From Talaromyces rugulosus (lineage: Eukaryota; Ascomycota; Eurotiomycetes; Eurotiales; Trichocomaceae), in assembly GCF_013368755.1 (NCBI RefSeq), contig NC_049562.1:2356001-2420000 (forward strand): 64,000 nt of DNA. Direction: 5' to 3'. Made by a program: the position numbers and the translations under genes. Under the pieces are notes generated by a model, which was not told the DNA's origin, made no database searches, and worked only from the letters and a program-made list of their open reading frames with translations. Below, in pieces: positions 21,781 to 31,898 of this stretch (within the stretch, counting starts at the first letter, position 1; every line of letters starts with the position of its first letter).

Positions 21781-22848
21781 CTGTGGAATCCCGCTCCCAC
21801 ACCTCGAAGATACCTTTTATTTTTTTATGTTGGGTTCCCGGTGAGCTTGCTCAACATACGAGCGAGGTGGACAAGGTAGACTGAAAAATAACATCTGTTG
21901 AAACCCAGTTGAGCTTCTAACTAAACATATTAACATAGAATAAACATACTTCAAAACAGCAACTCGTAGAAATCCTGCAGTTTGAGAGAGCTGATGGATC
22001 CGAATACGAATCAATTCCATACGGACATCGGTGGGTAGATCATCAATTATCATAGTAAAGGCGTCTAGGATCATTGGGAGTTTGGGGATGCGATCTTGAA
22101 TAAATCCTGGACAAGGGTCGACAGGAGTCAGGATGGCCATTGGTTCGAGAATGAAAAGATTGTCACCCAAATAGTGAATACGATCAACACAACGACAATG
22201 AATATTACGGGAAGGAAGGGTTATCTGTTGAGTAGACGTTTTCATAGTAGATCTTATGTTTGGACTTAGGGTGACAGAGCCTTAAATAATAATGCCAGGA
22301 AGACATAAACAATAGACAACAGATAGTAGACAATAGACCTCTAGCGACGAACAATCACGACCTGAACTTTAGACCCGCATGGAGGCATGGAGGCGCGGGA
22401 ATAATCCGGACCAGCCATTTTCAATAGTGAAGCTTGGTAGGGGTCGCGATTCAAAGCGTAAGAGGAAGTCGGGCTCCTTCCGAGAATCCTGGCACTCACC
22501 CCGAAAACCCTATAATACAGCACGCATTCTTGTGATGTCTTCTATATCCTTCTTTGTACTATAGTTTCGACTTCGAGGCAGTGCAATATCGACTTGGCTG
22601 TGGCAATTGTCCGTCAAACGAATAAGCCAACAACATACAAATTGTAGATAAAATCTTAATCATGACACGGGTAACGAATACAAGCACCAGGCACAAATTC
22701 ACATCCTTGTCTAATACGCGAAAACAGAGCTGACCTCAAAGACAGACACATAACGAACTACGCAGGCCAGTTTGTATGGGATCTGATGATGTATGTACTC
22801 GGCAATTTACTAAGAGTCAATGTTTGAGCTTAGGCAAAAATCGTCAAA
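21781..22848. other. AT-rich region with no supported gene
   Basis: A reverse frame of 142 codons (21817-22245) has no recognisable motif and no codon-bias support. The rest holds short frames only. The end is the 5' flank of tRNA-Leu(TAG). Confidence 0.35.
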
Positions 22849-23002
22849 GGCAACGTGGCCGAGTTGGTTATGGGTAAGCCAGACCTGCATCAACCATCGA
22901 GACTTAAGAATAAGCAACTAACAAATGATTAGCGTCACGTTTAGGCAAATTAAACATTGTCCGTGATGGGAAACCGCGCGCGTTCGAATCGCGCCGTTGT
23001 CA
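22849..23002 (+). tRNA. tRNA-Leu(TAG) with anticodon-loop intron plus GT-AG insertion in the D-stem
   Basis: Acceptor GGCAACG (22849-22855) pairs with CGTTGTC (22995-23001); discriminator A 23002. T-arm GCGCG-TTCGAAT-CGCGC. D-stem GCC (22858-22860) pairs with GGC only after removing 22874-22932 (59 nt; GTAAGC start, CTAAC at 22918-22922, ATTAG end). Anticodon stem TCACG (22935-22939) with CGTGA (22962-22966), loop TT-TAG-G, anticodon 22942-22944, canonical intron about 22946-22960 (15 nt). Mature length 80 nt. T-run from 23010. Acceptor and T-arms are identical to those of the reverse-strand tRNA-Leu(CAG) at 24307, and the 3' flanks are homologous. Confidence 0.86.
22874..22932 (+). other. 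Spliceosomal-type intron-like insertion in tRNA-Leu(TAG)
   Basis: 59 nt, GTAAGCC start, CTAAC followed by 10 nt to ATTAG. Same insertion site as the two tRNA-Leu(AAG) genes; the interior is unrelated by eye. Confidence 0.77.
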
Positions 23003-23310
23003 AAGATATCTTTTTTTGCCAATTATATATGGGCTTTTTTGGTCGATGTTTTATCGGTCGGATATTCGGCATATTTGAAATCGAGTACTGTTGTTATATA
23101 GGTAGAAGTAGAAAACAATGCGTGCACTTTTTTTTTGTTCAATGTATTTGTTCAGGCTAGATATCAGTTACTTTATGGTGAACATTTTGTTTGGGCCAGA
23201 TATCTAGCATATGGATTGTGCGCCCAGCGTCTAGTATCCGAACATGCAGTCCGGACACAAACATGACACGCGGTTTTATAAAAGCTCAGTTCTTAGGTTC
23301 CATAGCAGTC
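23003..23310 (+). repeat. Left arm of a diverged inverted repeat (3' flank of tRNA-Leu(TAG))
   Basis: Read forward, this flank aligns with the reverse complement of 24020-24306. Shared blocks include TTTTTTGCCA, GATATCAG-TACTTTAT-GTGA, TATGGAT-TTGTGCG and TTTTATAAAAGC, in the same order with many transitions and small gaps. Arm ends are approximate. Confidence 0.65.
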
Positions 23311-23704
23311 CCTTCATCGTCCAAAAAAGGGTTTTTCGAAAATCTCTGTCTGTTATGTGGTGCGAGATTGGGATTTCCGGTGACCCGGACGGATATCCGA
23401 TATTGTCAGTCAGGGCTTAGTTATAGCCTTTTTTTTAACAGAAACGAAAACAAAAAAAAGATCTTTCGATACTAGAATCCAAAGTGTACTTCGGGAAGAT
23501 TAAGACTAATCTTGAGTCTAGCGCCTGTTTGAGAATGAACGCAGTGAAGCTTATTGGTAACTCGCATCACACAATTCCACCTTTAGAATTAATCCCCCTT
23601 ACAGGTTAAGAACCCAACAATATTGCTACAAACCCTAGCTGCAAGGGGGGTTGATAAGGGGTTGACGGCGTACTTGCGCAGCAAGGCCTGCGCGGACGAT
23701 TTGG

Positions 23705-23800
23705 CCGATTTACCAGCGTATTCAGGAAGTTTGGAACCTTGGAACCCTGCAGCGAGGCCGGTTTGACTAATTTACCAGCGTACCCAGGAAGCTTGGGATT
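23705..23800 (+). repeat. Two diverged 26-bp direct repeats
   Basis: Units at 23709-23734 and 23771-23796 share TTTACCAGCGTA and CAGGAAG and differ at three positions, all C/T transitions. The surrounding GAGGCCGGTTTGACTAA and GACGATTTGGCCGATT also look related, so the true unit may be about 62 bp. Confidence 0.6.
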
Positions 23801-24019
23801 TGAAACTGCGTTCTGTGTCCTAACGTTTATGCGCCACTGACTTTGTATATTATAGCTCTATTGTATGTCCCCGTTTTCTTAGTCTTTATTGTTTATTTTC
23901 TATGGTAAATTATTTTATATATGAGTGTCGTAGCATGTAAACATTAATAAGATATAAAATACACTAAACACATTATACTTCAAATTTAATACGGCTAGTA
24001 AGCCCGAAGTTTACTAGAA

Positions 24020-24306
24020 CAGTGCTTTTATAAAAAGCGTATGTCGTTTTTTATTTCCGGACACTACATATTCGGACGCACAAATATCCATACACCGGAT
24101 ACCTAGCCCAAAAATATAATCACGATAAAGTAGCTGATATCCAGCCTAAAGACACATATAAAAAAGAACACGCCTTGTTTACTTCCGGATGCGTTGTTGC
24201 TTCCGAATAGACACCAGTACTACATTTCGGTACTAGATATGCTGGATATCCTGACCCACAAAATATCGGGCCAAAAAAAACCTATATTTGGCAAAAAGAA
24301 TGTTGT
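24020..24306 (-). repeat. Right arm of the inverted repeat (3' flank of tRNA-Leu(CAG))
   Basis: Reverse complement of the left arm at 23003-23310. The two tRNA genes sit at the outer ends and face each other. The interior (about 23310-24020) is AT-rich and holds no supported gene. Confidence 0.65.
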
Positions 24307-24421
24307 TGACAACGGCGCGATTCGAACGCGCGCTCAAATTGAACTGCGAAAAGTATCGTGCGAGAAGAGATCTTATCACATGATCCTGAACACAGCGCCT
24401 TAACCGCTCGGCCACGTTGCC
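24307..24421 (-). tRNA. tRNA-Leu(CAG) with canonical anticodon-loop intron only
   Basis: Acceptor GGCAACG (24421-24415) pairs with CGTTGTC (24314-24308); discriminator A 24307. The D-arm GCC-GAGCGGTTAA-GGC is uninterrupted. Anticodon stem CTGTG (24395-24391) pairs with CGCAG (24348-24344) with one G-T wobble; loop TT-CAG-G, anticodon 24388-24386, canonical intron about 24384-24350 (35 nt). Variable arm TCAA/TTGA, T-arm GCGCG-TTCGAAT-CGCGC. Mature length 80 nt. A T5 terminator follows. It is the natural control for the other four genes, because it folds without any D-stem excision. Confidence 0.88.
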
Positions 24422-24816
24422 TTGAAATTTTCTGTCTTGTTTTAACATAATGTCAACTTCGAATACCCGGGGTATCCTGTCAACGACTTCAAGTGTGCAA
24501 GGCTTTTGGTGTTTTATTTTTATTTTAATGTCGGTTCTCGTATACCCACAGCCGACTATATACCGGCTCAACTCTTACGGCGGTTGATCCGGCGAGAATA
24601 TCACGCTTTAGCCAGTGAGAAACTCCAATTCGACCACGATCGCGGATCGCAGCGACTCGGCGAGAAGACCAGTGCGGGGGTTGCACCATTTGTTGTCCAT
24701 GCATTGTCTATGTCATTGGAAAATGTCATTGGAAAATGTTATTTCTTCCTTGTGCTTGGAAAGAGACGGCTTGGTTCCCTGAATCGTGGCTAGATTGTAT
24801 CGTTTCGTGATTCGCA
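24422..24816. other. Intergenic region between tRNA-Leu(CAG) and the GH31 gene
   Basis: 5' flank of both genes. Contains a short tandem duplication (GTCATTGGAAAAT at about 24713-24736). No gene recognised. Confidence 0.45.
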
Positions 24817-27438
24817 ATGCCTCAAAGGGAGTTTGTGCCAAAGATATATAAACGTCATGGCTCTGGAGCCAGCTCATCCGTGCATCTCCAATCTACCAAC
24901 GACAAGGGGAAATTTGATTTCTCACTTGAAGCCCTGCACCCGAACCTGTTCAGAGTGAGGTTCTCGTCTCCAGACCACCCTCTACCGCCGTATCCCAGCG
25001 TCCCAGACCCAAAGCAAGAGGCGGATATCGGGTCCACCAGCTCAGCATCGGATGATTCCTGGAAGATCGAAGCGGGAAATGTAACCGCAGAGGTCAGGTG
25101 GGAGGGCGCTCCGGTCGTTGCGCTTTCGTGGACCGGGTCAGACAAGTATCTGCATCGTGATCTGTCTGGTCGATCGTATGTGGCCGACTCCGGTGGTGTT
25201 GCGCATTACAGTGTGCACGACAGAGAAGCCCTCCACGTTGGCCTCGGAGAGAAAGCAGCTCCTATGGACCTGTCTAATCGACATTTCATACTGTCAGCCT
25301 CAGACACGTTTGGGTACGATGTGTACCGTACAGACCCCTTATACAAGCACATCCCACTCCTCATCAAAGCCAATGCCGACGGCGTCGTCGCCATCTTCTC
25401 CTCCTCTCACAGCAGGGGCACATGGAGTGTTGGTTCGGAGCTGGATGGCCTGTACGGCGCATACAAGGTGTATCGACAGGATTATGGCGGCCTGGAAGAA
25501 TATTTTATTGTTGGCAAGACGCTGAAAGACGTCGTGCGCTCGTACGCCGAGCTAACCGGATTCCCGTTCCTGCCTCCACGGTGGGCATTTGGCTACATCT
25601 CTGGCGGCTACAAGTACACGATGATCGACGAACCTCCTGCAAACCAGGTGCTTTTGGAGTTTGCGGCCAAGCTGAAGCTCCATGGCATTCCGTGCTCAGC
25701 GCACCAGATGAGCTCCGGCTACTCCTTTTCTGATACCGAACCGAGCTTGCGAACTGTGTTTACTTGGCATCCCAAGAGATTCCCAGACCCCAAGAAATGG
25801 ACTGCCCAGTTCCACGCTACCGGCATGAGACTGCTGTCGAACATTAAGCCCTTTGTCCTCTCGTCTCACCCCGACTTTGAAAAGCTCAAGGACGCGGCCG
25901 CTCTGTTCACCAACCCTGACACAAATGCACCGGGATATATGGATGTCTGGAGTGCCGGTGGAGCCATGGGAGGTGAGGGCTGCCATATCGACTTTTCCTC
26001 CGAATTCGGCTTCAAGTGGTGGTACGAAGGGGTACAGAAATTGGCCAATGCTGGTATTGACGGTATTTGGAATGACAATAACGAATATACCTTGCCCGAT
26101 GATGACTGGGTGCTGAAATTGGACAAGGACGGCGTCAATTTGCCAGGGCGCCACGATGTTCCCAATTCTGTAGGCATCTGGGGCCGGAATATGCATACTG
26201 AACTGATGGGCAAGTCTTCACATGATGCCCTCGTGGACCTGCGGCCAACCATCAGGCCGTTTGTTCTATCAAGAAGTGCAACAGCTGGAACACTGAGATA
26301 TGCGGCCAGTTCCTGGAGCGGTGACGATGTCACTAGCTGGGAGAACATGAAAGGCGCCAACTCTTTGTCACTGAACGCAGGATTTTCTTTACTGCACTGT
26401 TATGGTCACGACATTGGCGGGTTTGAAGGTGAGAAAGATTACACTTCCATATATATATATCTTTTTTATCTTGCTAATATTTGAGTTTTATCAAAAGGGC
26501 CACAGCCATCTCCAGAACTTTTACTACGGTGGATTCAATTGGGCATCTACTCGTCACGCTTTGCGATCAACTGCTTCAAGACCTCGCCTACAGACAATCT
26601 GGTCGGGGATGTCATCGAGCCTTGGATGTATCCCGAAATCACACCTCTGGTCCGAGACACGATCAAACGGCGATATGAGATTCTCCCGTATATCTACTCA
26701 CTTGCCCTCGAAAGCCACTTGCAGGCTTCTCCACCGCAGCGATGGATTGGCTGGGGCTACGAGAGCGACCCCGAAGTGTGGACCAAGAAGCTCAAGCAAG
26801 GCGAAGAGCAATTCTGGCTCGGCGACACGCTGCTCGTTGGAGGTGTCTACGAGCCTGGCGTTACTATTGCAAAAGTCTACCTGCCGCGGAAAGCAGGCAT
26901 ATTATCATCTGGGTTTGACCACGGCTATGTGAACCTCACAGCACCGTACCAGTACCTTGCCTCTGGCCAATGGGTTGATATCACTTCCGAGTGGAAGACC
27001 AGCATCCCAGTCCTCGCTCGCATCGGCGGCGCCGTGCCCGTCGGCAAGAGTGTGGTCACTCGCACCCCCGGTGAGGCTCAGATCGACGAGGCAGCTGCCA
27101 ACCTCGAAGAAGACAACTACCGCGGTGTAGAGATTTTCCCACCCAGGGCGAGTTCCCACGGACAAATCTTTTCCACTACATGGTTCGAAGACGACGGCAT
27201 TTCGCGGGCTGCAGACGTGTCTAGCTTCACTATTACTTACAGTTCTACTGAAGAGAAGGTTACTATAGGGTTTAAAAAGGGCGAAAGCAACGGCTATACG
27301 CCAGCCTGGAAAGATCTCGATATTGTGCTTCCGCATGGAGATGCTAGGCATGTCGTATCTGAGCTTGGAAAGCCGCTGGAATACAGAGGTGTTGATCCTC
27401 GTGGCCGCTCTGTGTATAGACTGGTGGGAGGTCCATGA
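24817..27438 (+). CDS. GH31 glycoside hydrolase (alpha-glucosidase/alpha-xylosidase family)
   Basis: Exons 24817-26428 and 26498-27438 (69-nt intron) give 850 residues. The N-terminal beta-sandwich is followed by PPRWAFGYISGGY and the TIM barrel. The nucleophile is Asp420 in GIWNDNNEY, and the acid/base is probably Asp503 in SSWSGDDVTSWE. Other GH31 marks are RPFVLSRSATAGT, CYGHDIGGFEG and PWMYPEITPLVRD. No signal peptide is visible at the N-terminus (MPQREFVPKIYKRHG), so it is probably intracellular. The WNDNNE version of the nucleophile loop belongs to a fungal GH31 subgroup distinct from secreted maltases; the substrate linkage is open. The gene ends RSVYRLVGGP. It is transcribed away from the tRNA cluster. 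Confidence 0.9.
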
Positions 27439-27692
27439 AAGAGGGTTGAATTATTATTTGACTACCATGGGATCCGCATATAGATGAGCACTATGTAGGG
27501 GTTTTCCAATGGACGAGACTGTGAAGTTTAATTTGACATGATAATCTGATTACTCTAGCATCTCAAGCTCGCTACTATATTATAAAATGCCAATCAAAGT
27601 AATATTTAAGAAAAAAAAAAAGGGTCGAAATAGTACATGGAAAGAGAAATTTCGAAATACTAATACATAATCCACGTAAAGGGAAAACAACA

Positions 27693-28891
27693 TCACGTCT
27701 TAGACGAGCCTGCAATTTCGTCCCTTTTAAACTTGTTCAGTGGAACTGGAACGTACGTCAACGCTCCACGAGAAGCCTCCTGTAGTCTGCGGCGCTGGCC
27801 TTCTTCACCAGCCCGGCCGAGGACACCGGAAATAACCTCCAAGCAGGCGAGACTGTCATCGTTTGCAGGGATAGGATAAGTAACCCTAGTCGGATCGGCA
27901 TCCGTATCAATGACACCAATAGTAGGAATATTATTTAGTCCACACTCGTGCAACAAAACCTCATTCTCAACCGGGTTGAAACAGATAACCAAGTCTGGCT
28001 TCACAGCGGTCTCGAGGGCAATATTCTTGGTATACTCGGGCAGTTCCTTGTCCAGCGCGTTGACGGCCTTGACGGCACAGCCACCCAAGATCTGCTGACT
28101 GTTGGTCAGACTCCCCGGGATCCAGCGCTCAAAGATGTGATACCCCTTGGCCAACTGGGCAGCTCTGACGATGGCTCTCTTTTGGCCGGGGCGAGTGCCG
28201 ACAAACAGAATGAGACCGCCGCAGCGGGCTACCTCCTCGACCACCTTGGCGGCACGGCGCAGATATGCCGCTGTGACGTCGAGCGAGATGATGTGGATGC
28301 CATCGCGGATACCAAAGATGTACCGCGAGTTTTGCGGGTTCCAGCGTGACGTGGCGTGGCCAAGGTGTGATTGTGCGGTGAGAAGCAACTCGAGCGTGAT
28401 GTCGGACGGTTTGGGTGGGTTACGGAGGATACTGTCGACTTTGTGGGGTTGCGATATTTTCGTTCCTATGTTTCGTGATGCTCTATCTTTTTTTGTTGTT
28501 GTTAGGTCAGTCGGATTCATATAGATGATTCGAAACTGTAAAGATAACAACTTACTGTGTGCCTTTTCTGCAAAAAAAGATTTGGCGTTAGGTGCGGCAG
28601 AGCCGGACGTGGCAGGGGCCGACTCTGGAGCTGGCGTTACCCCGGATCCTGTCGTCTCTTCAAAAGCTTGCTTGAATAATTGTCTTTCATCCTGCGACAG
28701 CGCTTCTAGTGTTGCATCCAAGGTCTGTGTGGTCGTGTCGGTCGACGAAAACCGGGCGAGTCTTCGAGGTGTTTGGACGAGGAACGAGGCATTGCGGGCT
28801 GTAATATACGGCATTAGATTAAAATTGCACTTGAATCCCCATAAAAACCAAACAACTCACCCTGCCGCAGACAGAGCTGCCGAACAATCAT
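27693..28891 (-). CDS. Mitochondrial small ribosomal subunit protein uS2m (MRP4-like)
   Basis: Exons 28891-28861, 28798-28556 and 28486-27693 give 355 residues. The first exon supplies MIVRQLCLRQ, an amphipathic mitochondrial presequence continuing ARNASFLVQTPRRLARF. The second intron (69 nt, GTAAGT start, CTAAC branch) is a multiple of three without a stop, so unspliced mRNA would insert 23 residues. The uS2 core shows LELLLTAQSHLGHATSRWNP, GIRDGIHIISLDVT, GGLILFVGTRPGQ, RWIPGSLTN, KPDLVICFNPVEN, IPTIGVIDTDADP and YPIPANDDS, all family hallmarks. It belongs to the mitoribosomal small subunit. Its neighbour, the prion-like protein gene, is transcribed the same way. Confidence 0.92.
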
Positions 28892-29587
28892 TGCGTGATG
28901 GATGGATGTCTGGTGTTTTTTTTTTCCTGTTTGGAAAGGTATCATGAGCGGCTGCTTGGGTAAATCTTTGGTGTTTTAGACTAGCCGTTATTGGCTAGGC
29001 CGGTTCTCCGTATGCGTCCCTTTGTGGACTAGCGTGTATTTCCCTTGCTATATGGAAAGTGATAATTATTGTTAATATCGTTAAATAGTATATTGGCCAA
29101 AGTAATAGAGCTAAAGTAAATCAATGGTATTTGTGATCTGCAAGTGTTTGGTGTGCGGACACCCGTGTGATGCAACGGTACCTGACCCGAAGGGATTCGG
29201 GGATGCATCCGTAGACCATGGAATATTTAGAATTCACATATCAATTCTATTCGATCTCAATAGAGCGTTGATTTTTTATGAAACAAACTGCAGTCTTATT
29301 TAGTCTATCAAAAATCTTGATTCATATCAAATGAGAGGTACGGATTGCAGAATACTGGAACAACACGATAGTTATGAAAGACAGCCAGTGGCCAATATAA
29401 TGATTCATCAACACATAGACTAGAAGCTAATAACCATAGCAGAACAGGATAACCATAACGCCGGTACAAAACCTTCCCATGACCAATCCCTAGGGTCTAG
29501 GGGAATCAAACTAATAAAACAGCATGACGACGGCAGTCTTTAAGAAATCACACACACACACACAAGATCGCCCGTTCTCAAGCGCGC
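28892..29587. other. Intergenic region
   Basis: Promoter of the uS2m gene and 3' region of the glycine-zipper gene; a short (CA)n run lies near 29549-29562. No gene recognised. Confidence 0.5.
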
Positions 29588-30260
29588 TTACTTGTTGAAG
29601 TAGCCGCTGAAGCTGCTACCACTACCACCCTGGGGAGGGTTGGGGCTGTGGTCGCGCTTCTTGTCCTTGACAAAGTCCTCGGCAATGCTGCCCATGATGG
29701 CGCCACCGATTGTTCCCAGGATACCGTGGTTTGCCTTGTGGCCGGCGAAACCACCGGCTAGACCGCCGGCAAGAGCGCCACCGAGGCCGCGCTCGCCTTC
29801 TTGGGCGCCGTCTGGAGCACCTTGGTTGTCATAGCTGGAGGAATGTTAGTGTCTGTGGTAGCGGTGATCATGGATCATGTGCTGGATAAACTCACCTTTG
29901 ATGCTGTTGGCCATACTGGCCCTCCTGACCGTGTTGTTGCTGGCCGTACTGTCCTTGTTGCTGGCCGTACTGTCCCTCCTGGCCGTAACCCTGCTGCTGA
30001 CCGTAGCCGGGTTGTTGCTGGCCGTACTGTCCTTGTTGGTTGTAGTCACCGCCTTGCTGGCCGTAGCCCTGGTGCTGGTGGTGCTGCTGCTGGGAGTATC
30101 CCTCCTGGCCGTATGCAGGCTGCTGCTGGCCGTATTGTTGCTGGCCGCCGTATTGCTGCTGGCCGTACTGGTCCTGACCGCCGTAGCCAGCGCCCTGCTG
30201 GGAGTAGCCGCCGCCCTGCTGCTGGCCGTACTGGTTGTTGTACTGGTTGTAGTCGGACAT
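29588..30260 (-). CDS. Prion-like Gln/Gly/Tyr-rich protein with glycine-zipper domain
   Basis: Exons 30260-29896 and 29834-29588 (61-nt intron) give 203 residues. Residues 1-121 are built almost only from Tyr, Gly and Gln in YGQQQ-type repeats (MSDYNQYNNQYGQQQ onward), a typical prion-like low-complexity domain able to phase-separate. The second exon encodes a compact module GLGGALAGGLAGGFAGHKA and GILGTIGGAIMGSIAEDFV, a glycine-zipper with regularly spaced Gly, then KDKKRDHSPN and a Gly/Ser tail. Similar two-part proteins are common in ascomycetes and mostly uncharacterised. I use the Met at 30260 rather than one 60 bp upstream because MSDYN begins the repeat-rich region. The exon boundary separates the two modules cleanly. 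Confidence 0.8.
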
Positions 30261-31898
30261 GATGGATAGTATGGATGATATATGAGGTGGATGATAGAAT
30301 AAAAAGGGGTTGCTGGACAAAGGGGATGGAGACAGATGTTCTAGCGATGAAAGATGTGAGGGGTCAGAGTCAGGCGGGGTTGGCTGAGACCTTATATAGC
30401 AGAAACGTGCTGGTCCCGGGTCAGCCTGCCAGGGTCACGCCATGCCTGTTTTGGAAAGTCTCGGAAATGGCGATTAATTGCGCCTAGTCGGTTCATTCTT
30501 TTCTTTCTTTCTCGTGACTAATAAAAAGGTGGCTTTTCGCAGTTTTCGCGACAGTGTGTGGATGACGCACGAATATCCACGTTCGCGGCCAATAACGGAC
30601 TCGCTCGGCCCCTCGCGGGTGATGCGATTTCAGCTGGCCTTGGTCACCAGCCACGATTTGATATTACTACTACTACGTACTATGTATCATGCATGAGTAC
30701 TACTTCTTCGGACGTAGTACGCACTGCCTCGGCCGCAGGGCTGTGGCTTGGCAGTTCGTCGGTCTATAAATACGTAGCCCAATCAGATCACGCTTGTGTG
30801 GCTGTGACGTGGCTCTGCGTGGCTTAAACGCTGCCGGTTGTCCCGACCGAGGACTTCGAAAATTCGAGAATATTGCCTCTTTTAATTCAGCTACGACGTA
30901 GTGGTAATTAGACGCAGTCGGGGTTGCAACCGAGGGCTTGTTGCTGAGCGGTGCGATTTTCCCGAAATGGAATGCTCTGCGAATGCGATGACCGCAATCT
31001 CCAGGCTGAATAATATCAAAATATTAATGTCTTAATGTATTAATTACTCCGAGCTATAGTAGTACGTAGTACCGTAGACGATTGTGGATCTACTCCGTTT
31101 ATTTGGTAGAAAGTATTCGGTCTGTTTTCCGAGTTTGTACTATAGGACGCTAAACATGTACGTAAATGCCAACGCCGTCAGGACTGCGTTTTGTAGCAAC
31201 ATCATACCCCGCCTTTTAGTGTGTGATTTTTGTACTTTAATTCAATATTAGCTAGTAGTTCTGGTTTCATTTTTCTGGTCGATGGATATGTATGTGTGCA
31301 CTATTCCATACATACATACATGTACTTACTTTGACGTTGTAAAAAGTATAGATTGCTCAGTGAATGATCCGGGAGCCAGGCCGAACATAGAGCGGCGATC
31401 GCTTTTACGTAGGTATAGGCATGTCTACAGGGGCTAGCTTGATCTCGATTAGGCATACTCTTTAAAAAGCATATATGGTTCTTCCTAAAATCACCCATAG
31501 TATTCAGGGCGAGGGCACGGAAACGGCCTGCCTCACTTCTGCTGCCAAAGGCTAATGGCATTATTATCATCAGGGTCAACGGCTGATTTATCACGTGGTA
31601 TTATGTTAAAACTCCGTCTCTCTCTCTCTTTGTTTTTTTAAATTTTTTTTAACGTATATGCTACACAAGTTGGTATATGAGAGATATGTACACTGTTTAG
31701 GGTTATTTCGGCGATTCGGTGTCGGTGATTCGGTCTCCTGAGCACGACTCGGTAGTTGAGAAGAATGGTGCCAGGATTTATAAATGGCATTTTCAAATAT
31801 CTGTTTTATTCATTCTCTTTTGTTTGTTACATAAAATCGAGACCGTTTACATTTTCTACTAATATATTATCGTTGACCATCAACTCCACCTATACAAG
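30261..31898. other. Long intergenic region, no supported gene
   Basis: 1.6 kb of mixed composition. A 97-codon reverse frame (31301-31594) has no domain. T-rich runs near 31640 and an AT-rich leader precede the NmrA-like gene. No RNA gene recognised. Confidence 0.45.

Noticed and set aside
21817..22245. 142-codon reverse frame in the AT-rich island
   Set aside because: No recognisable motif and no evidence of selection; could be chance.
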